The notes under the pieces: generated by a model
Databases searched by the model: none
The model's input: the letters and a program-made list of their open reading frames with translations, nothing else
Told to the model about the DNA's origin: nothing
Made by a program: the position numbers and the translations under genes
NCBI GenBank assembly: GCA_024123955.1
Contig: CP099652.1
Span: 1,116,001 to 1,180,000, forward strand
Source: Oxalobacteraceae bacterium OTU3CINTB1
Lineage (GTDB): Bacteria > Pseudomonadota > Gammaproteobacteria > Burkholderiales > Burkholderiaceae_D
DNA: 64,000 nucleotides
Reading direction: 5' to 3'
In this document: one piece after another, positions 10,383 through 19,031 of the stretch
Position numbering within the stretch: position 1 is the stretch's first letter
How the letters are laid out: the number at the start of each line of letters is the position of its first letter

Positions 10383-10514
10383 ATGACATCATTCAGGAAG
10401 CTGTGGAACATCTTTGTCGATTCGCTCAAGCCGCAGATGCTGCGCGAGCATAATCAGGCCGGCCCGTACGCCATCATCGTCGACAGCCGGCCATTCACCG
10501 TCAAGGGGCGCTAA
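10383..10514 (+). CDS. 43-aa ORF translationally coupled to the TnsB-like gene
   Basis: ATG 10383 has GGAG nine bases upstream. It encodes a 43-aa peptide starting MTSFRKLWNIFVDSLK and ending PFTVKGR. Its stop overlaps the next start by one base (TAATG at 10512), and AAGGGG inside it can serve as the RBS for the downstream gene. I do not recognise the peptide. It could be a regulatory leader or a remnant of a partner gene such as tnsA, which normally precedes tnsB in Tn7-like elements; nothing in its sequence proves that. Confidence 0.55.
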   Translation: MTSFRKLWNIFVDSLKPQMLREHNQAGPYAIIVDSRPFTVKGR

Positions 10515-12433
10515 TGCTACTGCGGAACGATCTGCTGCACTATACGCATCCGTCTCCGCGCACCGTCCGCATCTTGTGGATCGCTCCCGAGCAGAGCCAC
10601 GCCTATGTCTTCGACGTGGCGGCCCGCTCGGCCGATGTAGAACTCGTCCAACTGTCGGTGCTGCATGCCGACATCCGGGCCGGCCGCGCTTCGGTGCTGC
10701 CGGCCGACCCCTATCTGATGGTCGTCAGCCAGGACCTGCTGCCGGCCAAACACCTGCAACTGCGGGCGCGCGCCTGGGAAATCATCGAGCCGCTGGTGGC
10801 GCTGGAGCCGGGCATCTACGAGGCCCGCCAGCGCGGCCAGCTGATCGCCCGCGCCACCGGCGCCCACGGCGTCTCGCATCCCACCATCTACCGCTACCTG
10901 CGCCGCTACTGGCAGCGTGGCCAGACCCCGAACGCGCTGTTGCCCGATTACTGCAACTCGGGCGGCAAGGGCAAGGTGCGCCAGGCCTCGGCCGGCGTCA
11001 AGCGCGGACGCCCGCGCAAGAACGGCGCCGACGCCGGGCCGGGCCTGAACGCCGACGAGGAAATCCGCCGCACCTTCCGCGTCGCCATCGCCCGCTACGC
11101 CGCCGGCCACGCCAAGTTCTCGCGCCTGGGCGCCTATGAACAAATGCTCGACGAGTTCTTCGTCGAGCGCCGCATCGACGAAGCATCGGGCCGCGTGCTG
11201 ACCACGCCGGCCGGGCGCAGCGCCGTGCTGCCGACCTTCGGCCAGTTCAACTACTGGCTCGACCACGACGACGACCGTCCGCCCGAGGTGGCGCGCCGGG
11301 GCGACGGCGCGGCCGCGCCGTGGGGCCCCGCCACGCCCACCCCGTTCGCCACGCCGGCCTCGCTGGCCTCCCTGGCCGGCCAGCCGGCGGCGTTGGCGCC
11401 GCAAGCGTTGCCGCCGGGCCGGCCCGGCGCCGGTTTCTACCTCGACGCCGTCTGCGCCGAGGTGTGCCTGGTCTCGCGCGCCGACCGCCGGCAAGCGGTC
11501 GGCCGCCCGCGCATCTATCTGGCCGTCGATTCGTTCAGCCGCCTGGTCACCGGCGTCTACATCGGCCTGGGGCCGGCCAGCTGGCCGCAGGCGATGCTGG
11601 CGCTGGCCAACTGCGGCGCCGACAAACAGCGCTACAGCCAGCAGTTCGGCCGCCGCATCGAGCCGGCGCAGTGGCCGTGCCGCCACCTACCAGAAACCCT
11701 GTTCGCCAACGCCGCGCTGACGGCCGGCCGCGATGGCGGCGAGGGCGGCATGGACCCGGCCTTGCTGAATAACTTCAACCTGCGCTGCGTCGCCGTCGAC
11801 GACGGCCCGGGAGACTGGAAGGCGGTGCTGGAAAAGCGTTTCCGCCTGCTGGCGCCGAACGACGAGGGCGCGCCGTGCCGGCTCGACGGCGTGCTCGATC
11901 TGGAGCAGTTCACCCGCATCGTCATCGACTGCATCCTCTATTACAACAACCGCCACCCGCTGTCCCACGCCGGCAACGCCACCCCGCGCCAGCTGTGGGA
12001 CTGGGGCGTGGCGCACCGGGGCGGCAGCCTCAAAACCTATCCCGAGCACCTGATCCGCTGCAGCCTGATGCCGGTGGCGTCGGCGCAGGTCGGCGCCGAC
12101 GGCATCCGCCTGTTCGAAAGTACTTACACCTGCGCGCGCGCCATCAACGAGCGCTGGTTCGACCGCGCGCGCCTGCGCGGCCACTGGAGCGTCAAGGTCG
12201 CCTACGATCCGTCCAACCTGGACATGATCTACCTGCTCGATCCGGCTGCGCCGATGCAGTTCCACGCCTGCCACCTGGACGACGCCTGCGCCGCGCAGCG
12301 CCACCTGTCGGCCGAGGAAATCGCCCGCCTGCCGCGCGAGGCGGCGGCCTCCCCCGGGTCGTCCGCATCGTCAACATCGTCCGCGCCGTTGGCGCGCAGC
12401 GGCGCACCGGCCCTCGCCAGCTTCGCCGGCTGA
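10514..12433 (+). CDS. TnsB-like (Tn7-family) DDE transposase with D-to-N change, probably catalytically inactive
   Basis: 639 aa (Tn7 TnsB is about 700). Recognisable TnsB order: N-terminal domain with VRILWIAPEQSHAYVFD; helix-turn-helix around 115-135 (VSHPTIYRYLRRYW); rve core from ~305 (YLDAVCAEVCLVS, GRPRIYLAVDSFSRLVTG, LPETLFANAAL, DWKAVLEKRFR); Mu-type C-terminal beta domain ~515-590. Of the DDE triad, D311 and E440 are kept, but the second Asp (LADRG in TnsB) reads LFAN, giving N399. Asp-to-Asn at this site normally abolishes strand transfer. No tnsA, tnsC, tnsD/tniQ or clear transposon ends are nearby. It reads as a domesticated DNA-binding protein under nitrogen-type sigma-54 control. 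Confidence 0.8.
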   Translation: MLLRNDLLHYTHPSPRTVRILWIAPEQSHAYVFDVAARSADVELVQLSVLHADIRAGRASVLPADPYLMVVSQDLLPAKHLQLRARAWEIIEPLVALEPGIYEARQRGQLIARATGAHGVSHPTIYRYLRRYWQRGQTPNALLPDYCNSGGKGKVRQASAGVKRGRPRKNGADAGPGLNADEEIRRTFRVAIARYAAGHAKFSRLGAYEQMLDEFFVERRIDEASGRVLTTPAGRSAVLPTFGQFNYWLDHDDDRPPEVARRGDGAAAPWGPATPTPFATPASLASLAGQPAALAPQALPPGRPGAGFYLDAVCAEVCLVSRADRRQAVGRPRIYLAVDSFSRLVTGVYIGLGPASWPQAMLALANCGADKQRYSQQFGRRIEPAQWPCRHLPETLFANAALTAGRDGGEGGMDPALLNNFNLRCVAVDDGPGDWKAVLEKRFRLLAPNDEGAPCRLDGVLDLEQFTRIVIDCILYYNNRHPLSHAGNATPRQLWDWGVAHRGGSLKTYPEHLIRCSLMPVASAQVGADGIRLFESTYTCARAINERWFDRARLRGHWSVKVAYDPSNLDMIYLLDPAAPMQFHACHLDDACAAQRHLSAEEIARLPREAAASPGSSASSTSSAPLARSGAPALASFAG

Positions 12434-12754
12434 GACGCGGCCAGTCACCCGCGCCGCCGGCGGCGGTGCGGTCCAGCGTCGTGCATCCTCCCATCCCCGC
12501 TTTTTTATGTGCCACTTGCTGGTGCGCGGCGCCGCCGCGCGCCGTCTACCCGGCCGCCGGTCCCACCCGCGCGCGTCGCGCCGCGCCGCGAATAAAGTCC
12601 GTTTTACGCGAATAAAGTTTGTCGCCAGCCGCTTGCCGTCGCGGGTGTCCGGAGCGTACGCGGGGTCCATGTAAAAACATTGTTCGATAAAAGCGAGCCT
12701 TGCTCCACAAGGCTTGCCTTCGTTGTGAAGCATGTTTGTTTTGCTTGCTGCCCG
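12434..12754. other. Intergenic stretch with a paired direct repeat and an inverted repeat
   Basis: No gene is supported here. CGCGAATAAAGT occurs at 12587-12598 and again at 12607-12618, start to start 20 bp (two helical turns). A GCGAGCCTTG / CAAGGCTTGC inverted repeat with a 5-base spacer lies at 12693-12717, about 45 bp upstream of the -24 element at 12755, and could bind the activator of that promoter. Confidence 0.5.
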
Positions 12755-12770
12755 TGGCACGCGCCTTGCT
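12755..12770 (+). promoter_or_regulatory. Sigma-54 promoter of the amine oxidase operon
   Basis: TGGCACGCGCCTTGCT is a full match to the RpoN core TGGCACG-N4-TTGCW. Transcription would start near 12780-12783, which supports ATG 12833 as the true start of the next gene, since the ATG at 12782 would lie at or before +1. Confidence 0.8.
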
Positions 12771-12832
12771 AGATTGGAACTATGGGTAAGCAAGTCACCC
12801 AAGTTATTTCAGGCAGACTGGTGAGGAAACCG

Positions 12833-14440
12833 ATGGAAAGCAAAACAGTAAAACCGTTTAAACCGTTTAGTTCATTTACCCGTAGGGACTTTCTGTACCG
12901 GGCCGCCGCCGTCGGCGGCACCGGCCTGCTGTTAAACACCATGAACGCCTGGGGCATGGGCATCGGCTCGACGTCTTCCGCGCCGCCTGCGCTGAGCGGC
13001 AGCGGCAAAGGCAAGAAGGTGGTGATCCTCGGCGCCGGCCTGGCCGGACTGACCGCCGCCTTCGAGCTGGGCAAGCTCGGTTACCAGTGCCAGATCCTCG
13101 AGGCGCGCGATTTCGCCGGCGGCCGTTGCCAGACCGCCCGCAAGGGCTTCAGCCTGACCGAATTGGGCGGCGACAAACAGACCTGCGCCTTCGACGAGGG
13201 CCAGTACATCAACCACGGCCCGTGGCGCATCCCGCTGCACCACCAGTCGACCCTGCACTACACGCGCCTGTTCGAGGTGCCGCTGGAGGTGATGGTCAAC
13301 GAGAACGACCACTCCTATGTGTATTCCGAAAACGCCGGCCCCTTCGCCGGCAAGCGCCTGCGCATCAAGGAGGTCAAGGCCGACATGCGCGGCCATGTCG
13401 ACGAGATGCTGGCCAAGTCGATCAAGAACAACCAGCTCGACGCCGAGCTGACCGCCGACGACAAGCGCCTGCTGCTCGACTACCTGGCGCACGAGGGCCA
13501 GCTGGCCGGCGCCGACCTGAAATACAAGGGCCGCACCGGGCGCGGTTTCGCCGTCTATCCGGGCGCCGGCATGGAGCCGGGACCGGGCAAGCAATCCGAC
13601 CCGCTGGGCTTCAAGGAGCTGCTGGCCTCCAAACTGGGCAACGTCTACAGCGCGGTGCAGGACTTCCCGATGCAGGCGACCATGTTCCAGCCGGTCGGCG
13701 GCATGGACGCGATCCCGAAGGCGTTTGAAAAGCGCGTCGGCAAGACCATCCGCTACCGCGCCGAGGTGCAGACCATCCGCCAGAACGACAAGGGCGTGAC
13801 CATCGCGTTCAAGGACACCGCCACCGGCAAGGCCTCCAGCGTGACGGCCGACTACTGCCTGTGCACCATCCCGCTGTCGGTGCTGCGCCAGATCGACACC
13901 GATTTCTCGGACGCGTTCAAGAAGGCCGTCGCCACGGTCGCCTACGCGCCGGTCGGCAAGATCGGCCTGCAGATGAAGCGCCGCTTCTGGGAGGAGGACG
14001 ACAACATCTACGGCGGCCACGTGCTCACCGACCTCAAAGGCATCAACACCATCTCGATGCCGTCGTATGGCTGGCAGAAGAAGAAGGGCGTGCTGCTCGG
14101 TTACTACCAGTACCAGACGGCTGCCATCGAGGTCAGCGCGCTGACCCCGGCCGAGCGCGCCGAATTCGCCGTCGCCGCCGGCCAGAAGATCTTCCCGCAG
14201 TACCGCGACGAATACGAGAACGCGTTTTCGGTGGCGTGGCACCGCGTGCAGTACAACCTGGGCGGCTGGGCCGAGTGGACCGAGAAGACCCGCGCGGCCG
14301 CCTATCCGACCCTGCTCGAAGGCGAGGGCCGCATCATGCTGGCCGGCGAGCACCTGAGCTACCTGACCGGCTGGCAGGCCGGCGCCATCGAATCGGCGTG
14401 GCAGCAGATCGCCAGGATACACGCGAGGGCCAGCGCATGA
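12833..14440 (+). CDS. Tat-exported flavin monoamine oxidase family protein
   Basis: 535 aa. The twin-arginine signal (FTRRDFLYRAAAVGGTG) implies folded, FAD-loaded export to the periplasm. FAD site: VVILGAGLAGLTAAFELGKLGYQCQILEAR with GGRCQT; the C-terminal FAD motif is AGEHLSYLTGWQAGAIESAW. Family enzymes oxidise primary amines or amino acids to imines. ATG 12833 is chosen for its GAGGAAA RBS and the sigma-54 promoter position. It overlaps the cytochrome gene (ATGA), which suggests electrons pass to cytochrome c rather than only to oxygen. First gene of a three-gene operon. Confidence 0.88.
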   Translation: MESKTVKPFKPFSSFTRRDFLYRAAAVGGTGLLLNTMNAWGMGIGSTSSAPPALSGSGKGKKVVILGAGLAGLTAAFELGKLGYQCQILEARDFAGGRCQTARKGFSLTELGGDKQTCAFDEGQYINHGPWRIPLHHQSTLHYTRLFEVPLEVMVNENDHSYVYSENAGPFAGKRLRIKEVKADMRGHVDEMLAKSIKNNQLDAELTADDKRLLLDYLAHEGQLAGADLKYKGRTGRGFAVYPGAGMEPGPGKQSDPLGFKELLASKLGNVYSAVQDFPMQATMFQPVGGMDAIPKAFEKRVGKTIRYRAEVQTIRQNDKGVTIAFKDTATGKASSVTADYCLCTIPLSVLRQIDTDFSDAFKKAVATVAYAPVGKIGLQMKRRFWEEDDNIYGGHVLTDLKGINTISMPSYGWQKKKGVLLGYYQYQTAAIEVSALTPAERAEFAVAAGQKIFPQYRDEYENAFSVAWHRVQYNLGGWAEWTEKTRAAAYPTLLEGEGRIMLAGEHLSYLTGWQAGAIESAWQQIARIHARASA

Positions 14441-14868
14441 GGGACACGTTACTGAAGGCCGCGATGGTGATCGTGGCCGCCTTCGCGGCCGCCGCAACGG
14501 CCCCGTCGCAGGCGCAGGCGCCGGCTTCCACCACGGCGCCGGACGGCAAGGCGCTGTTCCTGAAAAACTGCGCGGCCTGCCACCAGGCCACCGGCAAGGG
14601 CATCCCCGGCGCGTTCCCGGCGCTGGCCGGCAGCAAATTCGTCACCGGCGACCACGCCGAAGTGGCCACGGTGCTGCTCAAGGGCCGCGGCGGCATGCCC
14701 GACTTCAGCGAGAACATCAGCGACGCCGATATGGCCGCGATTCTGACCTATGTGCGCGCCAGCTGGGGCAACAAGGCCGACGCGTTGACCGAGGCCGAGG
14801 TGCTCAAACTGCGCGACACGCTTGGCGTGGCCCATTTCGGCAGCGCCGAAATGTCGAACAAACACTGA
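14437..14868 (+). CDS. Periplasmic c-type cytochrome
   Basis: 143 aa with a Sec signal (to SQAQA). A single haem site CAACH lies near residue 47, and a likely axial Met is in GGMPDF. It is a small class I cytochrome c of the kind fused to or paired with alcohol and amine dehydrogenases. It starts inside the stop of the oxidase gene (ATGA, 14437-14440), so translation is coupled and it is the probable electron acceptor for that enzyme. Confidence 0.88.
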   Translation: MRDTLLKAAMVIVAAFAAAATAPSQAQAPASTTAPDGKALFLKNCAACHQATGKGIPGAFPALAGSKFVTGDHAEVATVLLKGRGGMPDFSENISDADMAAILTYVRASWGNKADALTEAEVLKLRDTLGVAHFGSAEMSNKH

Positions 14869-14902
14869 TTACCACTCTATACAACCCAAGGAAGACGAGA
14901 CC

Positions 14903-15445
14903 ATGACCAAAGCACTCACCAAATCCGCCACCGCTCTGTTGATCTCCGCCGCCGTGGCCCTGTTGTCGGCGTCGCCGGCGATGGCCGCCGCCAAGGCGCC
15001 GAAGGTGGAGGAGAAGGCGGAGATCGTGCGCCACAAGATTCCGGGGTCGGACTTCCCGATCGCGCTGGCCGTGACGATCCCGTCGACCGCCACCATCCAC
15101 TTCATCAGCGGCCAGGTGCCGGCGGTGATCGACAAGGCCGCCGCGCCGGACTCGCTGGCCGCCTTCGGCGACACCAAGGCGCAGTCCGAGACGGTGCTCA
15201 AGAAGATCAAGGAGATCCTCGAGGGCATGAAGCTGGAGATGTCGGACGTCGTCAAGATGACCGTCTACCTGGTCGGCGATCCGGCCAAGGGCGGCAAGGG
15301 CGACACCAAGGGCTTCATGGAAGCCTACACCCAGTACTTCGGCGGCACGCAGCCCAACCTGCCGGCGCGCGCCGTGGTGCAGGTGGCCGGCTTGAGCAAC
15401 CCTGGCTGGCTGGTCGAGATCGAGGTGGTCGCCGCCAAAAAATAA
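14903..15445 (+). CDS. RidA/YjgF-family protein with signal peptide
   Basis: 180 aa. ATG 14903 follows AAGGAAGACGAG and opens a Sec signal ending ASPAMAAAK. The body has the RidA fold wording: ATIHFISGQVPA, ILEGMKLEMSDVVKMTVYL and NLPARAVVQVAGL..GWLVEIEVVA. RidA proteins hydrolyse reactive imines/enamines; most are cytosolic, so an exported one placed after an amine oxidase suggests removal of imine product in the periplasm. The Arg in PARA matches the usual catalytic Arg position. Confidence 0.85.
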   Translation: MTKALTKSATALLISAAVALLSASPAMAAAKAPKVEEKAEIVRHKIPGSDFPIALAVTIPSTATIHFISGQVPAVIDKAAAPDSLAAFGDTKAQSETVLKKIKEILEGMKLEMSDVVKMTVYLVGDPAKGGKGDTKGFMEAYTQYFGGTQPNLPARAVVQVAGLSNPGWLVEIEVVAAKK

Positions 15446-15520
15446 GCGGTATTGGAATGAGGTTCAGGTTCGGGTTCAGGTCTTACTTTTCTTATTATTA
15501 TTCAACTGGGGATTTAAAAT

Positions 15521-18013
15521 ATGCATAAGGCCACACTCAAGATCGGCGTCGCAGCCGTGTTGTCCACCCTGGCGATCGGCGCCGCTTCTGCAGCCAATGC
15601 GGCAGCCAATGCGGCAGCCAATCCGGCCGACGCCGTCGATGCTGCCGTCGAAGCGGCAGCCGCCGCGCCCGACGCCGCGTCGGCCGGCTCGGTGATCGTC
15701 ACCGGCACCCGCTCGAGCGGCATGAAGGCCGAGAACAGCGCCTCGCCGATCCAGGTGCTCGACTCGGCCTCGCTGATGCGCACCGGCCAGCCGGACCTGA
15801 TCCAGGCGCTGGCGCAGAACCTGCCGTCGTTCACCGCGCAAGCCTTCGGCGGCGACACCGCCAACCTGACCTTGTCGGCCCGCCTGCGCGGCCTGAGCCC
15901 GAACAACACGCTGGTGCTGATCAACGGCAAACGCCGCCACGGCACCGCCAACCTGGCCGTGCTGGGCGGCCCGTACCAGGGCGGCGCCGCGGCCGACCTG
16001 AACTTCATTCCGGTGTCGGCCATCGACCATATCGAGGTGCTGCAGGACGGCGCTGCCGCCCAATACGGCTCCGACGCCATCGCCGGCGTGATCAACATCA
16101 TCCTCAAATCGAACGACCATGGCGGCACCGCCTCGGCCACCGGCGGCGGCTACTGGGACGGCGGCGGCAAGACCGTCGGCGGTTCGGCCAACGTCGGCTT
16201 CGAGCCGTTCAAGGACGCCTTCCTGAGCGTGACGGCCGAATCGAAGTACCACGACTTCAGCGACCGTGGCGGCATCGACCCGCGCCTGCTCGACGCCGGC
16301 AACCTGGCCGCCGCGCCGGGCATGACGTCGATCCCCGGCTACCCGTACCTGAACAAGATCCAGGGCGACGCCCAGTACCACCTGCAGGTGTTGGCGGCCA
16401 ACTTCGGCTGGGACGTGACCAAGGACGTGCAGATCTACAGCATCGCCACCTACGGCGAGAAGGTCGCGCGCGCCTACGAGAACTATCGCCTGCCGACCCG
16501 TATTCCGAAAATGTACCCGCAGGGCTTCTCGCCGAAGGAAAAGATCAACCAGAAGGACTTCGGCTGGACCGGCGGCGTCAAGGGCAAGCTGGCCGAGTGG
16601 AACCTGGACCTGAGCACCACCTACGGGCGTGACAAGTCCGAGATCGGCGTCGAGGACTCGGCCAACGCCTCGCTGTTCGCCGACACCGGCTTCTCGCCGA
16701 CGACCTTCAAGGCCGGCGCCTTCATCGCCAGCCAGCTCACTACCACGCTCGAGTCGAGCCGCGAATTCGACGTCGGCTGGAGCAAGCCGCTGACCTTCGC
16801 CGCCGGCGTCGAACACCGCATCGACAAGTACGAGATCCAGGCCGGCGACGCCGCCTCCCGCTACAAGGAGGGCTCGCAGTCGTATCCGGGCTTCTCGCTG
16901 ACCGACGCCGGCAGCCACCGCCGCACCAACAAGGCCGCCTACATCGACATCGCCGGCAATCCGATCAAGGATCTGACGGTCGACCTGGCGGGGCGCTACG
17001 AGCACTTCTCCGACTTCGGCAGCGCCAGGGTCGGCAAGCTGACCTCGCGCTACGAACTGACGCCGACGGCGGCCGTGCGCGGCACCTTCAGCAACGGCTT
17101 CCGCGCGCCGACCCTGGCCGAATCGTACTACTCGGCGACCAACGTCGGCCCGACCAGCGCCTTCGTGCAGCTGGCGCCCAATTCGCCGGGCGCGCGCCTG
17201 GTCGGCGTCAACGGCCTCAAACCGGAGGCGTCCACCAACCTCAGTGTCGGCATGGTGCTCAACCCGGCCAGCAATTTGAATATCACGTTCGACGTCTACC
17301 AGATCAAGATCCGCGACCGCATCGTCGGTTCCGGCGCCTTGTACGGCTCGGGCGGCGCGGTGAACTCGCCGGCCGTGACGGCGGCCATCATCGCCAACGG
17401 CAACGTGCTCGATAGCACCGTCAGCCAGACCGGCATCAACATCTTCTCGAACGCGGTCAACACCCGCAGCCGGGGACTGGAGTTCGTCACGACGCTGAAC
17501 GAGAACTACGGCGCCTACGGCCGCGTGGACTGGTCGATCGCGGCCAACTACAACAAGGTCGAAGTCACCAAGATCAACCAGGCGCCGACGCAGCTGCTGC
17601 CGCAAACCTTGCTCGACAAGACCGCCATCTCGAACCTGGAGACGGCCTCGCCGAAGATGCGCGTGAATCTGGGCGCGCTGTGGAAGATCGGCGACTGGAC
17701 CATCAACCTGCGCGAAGCGATCTACGGCAAATCGAACGACTACGGCAGCGAGGACGGCTCGGTCTATCACAAGACCGAGATCAAGGCCAAGGCGATCACC
17801 GATCTGGAGGTGGGATACAAGGTCAATCCGGCGTGGTCGGTGGCGGTGGGGGCCAACAATCTGTTCAACACCTACCCGAACGGCGTCAATCCGGCGCTGC
17901 TGGCCGACCAGCGCGCCGCGCTGGACAACGCGGCGGTGACGGTGCTGCCATCGTTCTCGCCGTTCGGCATCAACGGCGGATACTACTACGTGCGGGCCAA
18001 CTACAAGTGGTAA
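15521..18013 (+). CDS. TonB-dependent outer-membrane receptor
   Basis: 830 aa. The signal peptide is followed by an Ala/Asn tract encoded by near-identical 12-base repeats (~15592-15624). Plug domain: VIVTGTRSSG, then LNFIPVSAIDHIEVLQDGAA and YGSDAIAGVINIILK. Barrel strands follow, ending in an aromatic YVRANYKW terminus. It lies 75 bp after the RidA gene and may belong to the same operon, which would make it an importer of amine-containing or related compounds; the ligand is not readable. GGGGATTT serves as RBS. Confidence 0.9.
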   Translation: MHKATLKIGVAAVLSTLAIGAASAANAAANAAANPADAVDAAVEAAAAAPDAASAGSVIVTGTRSSGMKAENSASPIQVLDSASLMRTGQPDLIQALAQNLPSFTAQAFGGDTANLTLSARLRGLSPNNTLVLINGKRRHGTANLAVLGGPYQGGAAADLNFIPVSAIDHIEVLQDGAAAQYGSDAIAGVINIILKSNDHGGTASATGGGYWDGGGKTVGGSANVGFEPFKDAFLSVTAESKYHDFSDRGGIDPRLLDAGNLAAAPGMTSIPGYPYLNKIQGDAQYHLQVLAANFGWDVTKDVQIYSIATYGEKVARAYENYRLPTRIPKMYPQGFSPKEKINQKDFGWTGGVKGKLAEWNLDLSTTYGRDKSEIGVEDSANASLFADTGFSPTTFKAGAFIASQLTTTLESSREFDVGWSKPLTFAAGVEHRIDKYEIQAGDAASRYKEGSQSYPGFSLTDAGSHRRTNKAAYIDIAGNPIKDLTVDLAGRYEHFSDFGSARVGKLTSRYELTPTAAVRGTFSNGFRAPTLAESYYSATNVGPTSAFVQLAPNSPGARLVGVNGLKPEASTNLSVGMVLNPASNLNITFDVYQIKIRDRIVGSGALYGSGGAVNSPAVTAAIIANGNVLDSTVSQTGINIFSNAVNTRSRGLEFVTTLNENYGAYGRVDWSIAANYNKVEVTKINQAPTQLLPQTLLDKTAISNLETASPKMRVNLGALWKIGDWTINLREAIYGKSNDYGSEDGSVYHKTEIKAKAITDLEVGYKVNPAWSVAVGANNLFNTYPNGVNPALLADQRAALDNAAVTVLPSFSPFGINGGYYYVRANYKW

Positions 18014-18041
18014 GACATTGACTTCGCATGGTTAGCTCACG

Positions 18042-18066
18042 ACCGCCCTTCGGGGCGGTTTTTTTT
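18042..18066 (+). terminator. Terminator after the TonB receptor
   Basis: CCGCCC-TTCG-GGGCGG followed by eight T. Confidence 0.92.
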
Positions 18067-18102
18067 GGTGTAGCATGGCGGCTTCACACCACGGAGCGTC
18101 GC

Positions 18103-19026
18103 ATGTTGAAAACAATGGGCAGAACCCTGCTGGCCGCCACCATCGCAGGCCACGTGGGCGGCGCGGCCGCCGCGCCAATGACTCTACAGGACTACCTGGC
18201 CCTGACCGGTCCCGCCCCCAGCCTGCACGTGGCCTACGGCGCCGCGCCTTCCCAGTTCGCCGAACTGTTCGCGCCGGGCGGCGACGGCCCGTTCCCGGTC
18301 GCGGTGGTCATCCACGGCGGCTGCTGGACCAAGGAATTCGGCGGCATCACGCAGATGCGCAACATCGCCGGCGACCTGCTGCGCCACGGCGTGGCAGTGT
18401 GGAACGTCGAATACCGCCGCTTCGACGAGGAGGGCGGCGGCTATCCCGGCATGTACCTCGACGTCGCCACCGCGATGGACCGCCTGCGCGCGCTGGCGCC
18501 GGCCCACCGGCTCGACCTGTCGCGCATCGTGCTGGTCGGGCATTCGGCCGGCGGCCACCTGGCGCAATGGGCCGGCGCGCGCGCGCGCCTGCCGCGCAGC
18601 AGCCCCCTGTACGTGGCCGATCCGCTGCCGGTGCCCACCGTGATCAGCCTGGGCGGCCTGGCCGACCTGCGCAACGAGGCGGCCCTGATCAAGACCAGCT
18701 GCGAGCGCGACACCGCGCAGCTGGCCGGCACGCCAAGCGCCGAGCGGCCGGACGTCTTCGCCGACACCTCGCCGGCCGAGATGTTGCCCTCCGGCGTGCG
18801 CACGGTGCTGATCCACGGTGAATTCGACACCGTGTCGCCGATCCGGGCCGGACACGATTACGCGCGCCGCGCCAGCGCCGCCGGCGACGCGGCGGAGGTG
18901 GTCCTGCTGCCGGGAGGGAGCCACTACGACGAGGTGGCGGCGACGTCGCCGTCGTGGTCCATCGTCTCGGCCCAAATCCGCAAGGCGCTCGGCATCGGCC
19001 AGCGGCCGGCTGCGGCGCCGCGTTAA
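18103..19026 (+). CDS. Secreted alpha/beta hydrolase, BD-FAE / kynurenine formamidase-like
   Basis: 307 aa. ATG 18103 has GGAG upstream and begins a signal peptide (MLKTMGRTLLAATIAG). HGGCW forms the oxyanion hole, GHSAGGH carries the nucleophile Ser, HGEFDTVSP the Asp and GGSHYDE the His. The HGGCW and GHSAGGHLA forms are typical of formamidase/feruloyl-esterase-like carboxylesterases. It is separated from the receptor gene by a strong terminator. Substrate unknown. Confidence 0.82.
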   Translation: MLKTMGRTLLAATIAGHVGGAAAAPMTLQDYLALTGPAPSLHVAYGAAPSQFAELFAPGGDGPFPVAVVIHGGCWTKEFGGITQMRNIAGDLLRHGVAVWNVEYRRFDEEGGGYPGMYLDVATAMDRLRALAPAHRLDLSRIVLVGHSAGGHLAQWAGARARLPRSSPLYVADPLPVPTVISLGGLADLRNEAALIKTSCERDTAQLAGTPSAERPDVFADTSPAEMLPSGVRTVLIHGEFDTVSPIRAGHDYARRASAAGDAAEVVLLPGGSHYDEVAATSPSWSIVSAQIRKALGIGQRPAAAPR

Positions 19027-19031
19027 ATCCT

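Noticed and set aside
12782..12832. Upstream ATG of the amine oxidase gene
   Set aside because: It lies at the predicted sigma-54 start point and lacks an RBS; ATG 12833 has GAGGAAA and directly leads into the Tat signal.
15476..17770. 764-codon frame antisense to the TonB receptor
   Set aside because: No known motif; the opposite strand encodes a complete receptor.
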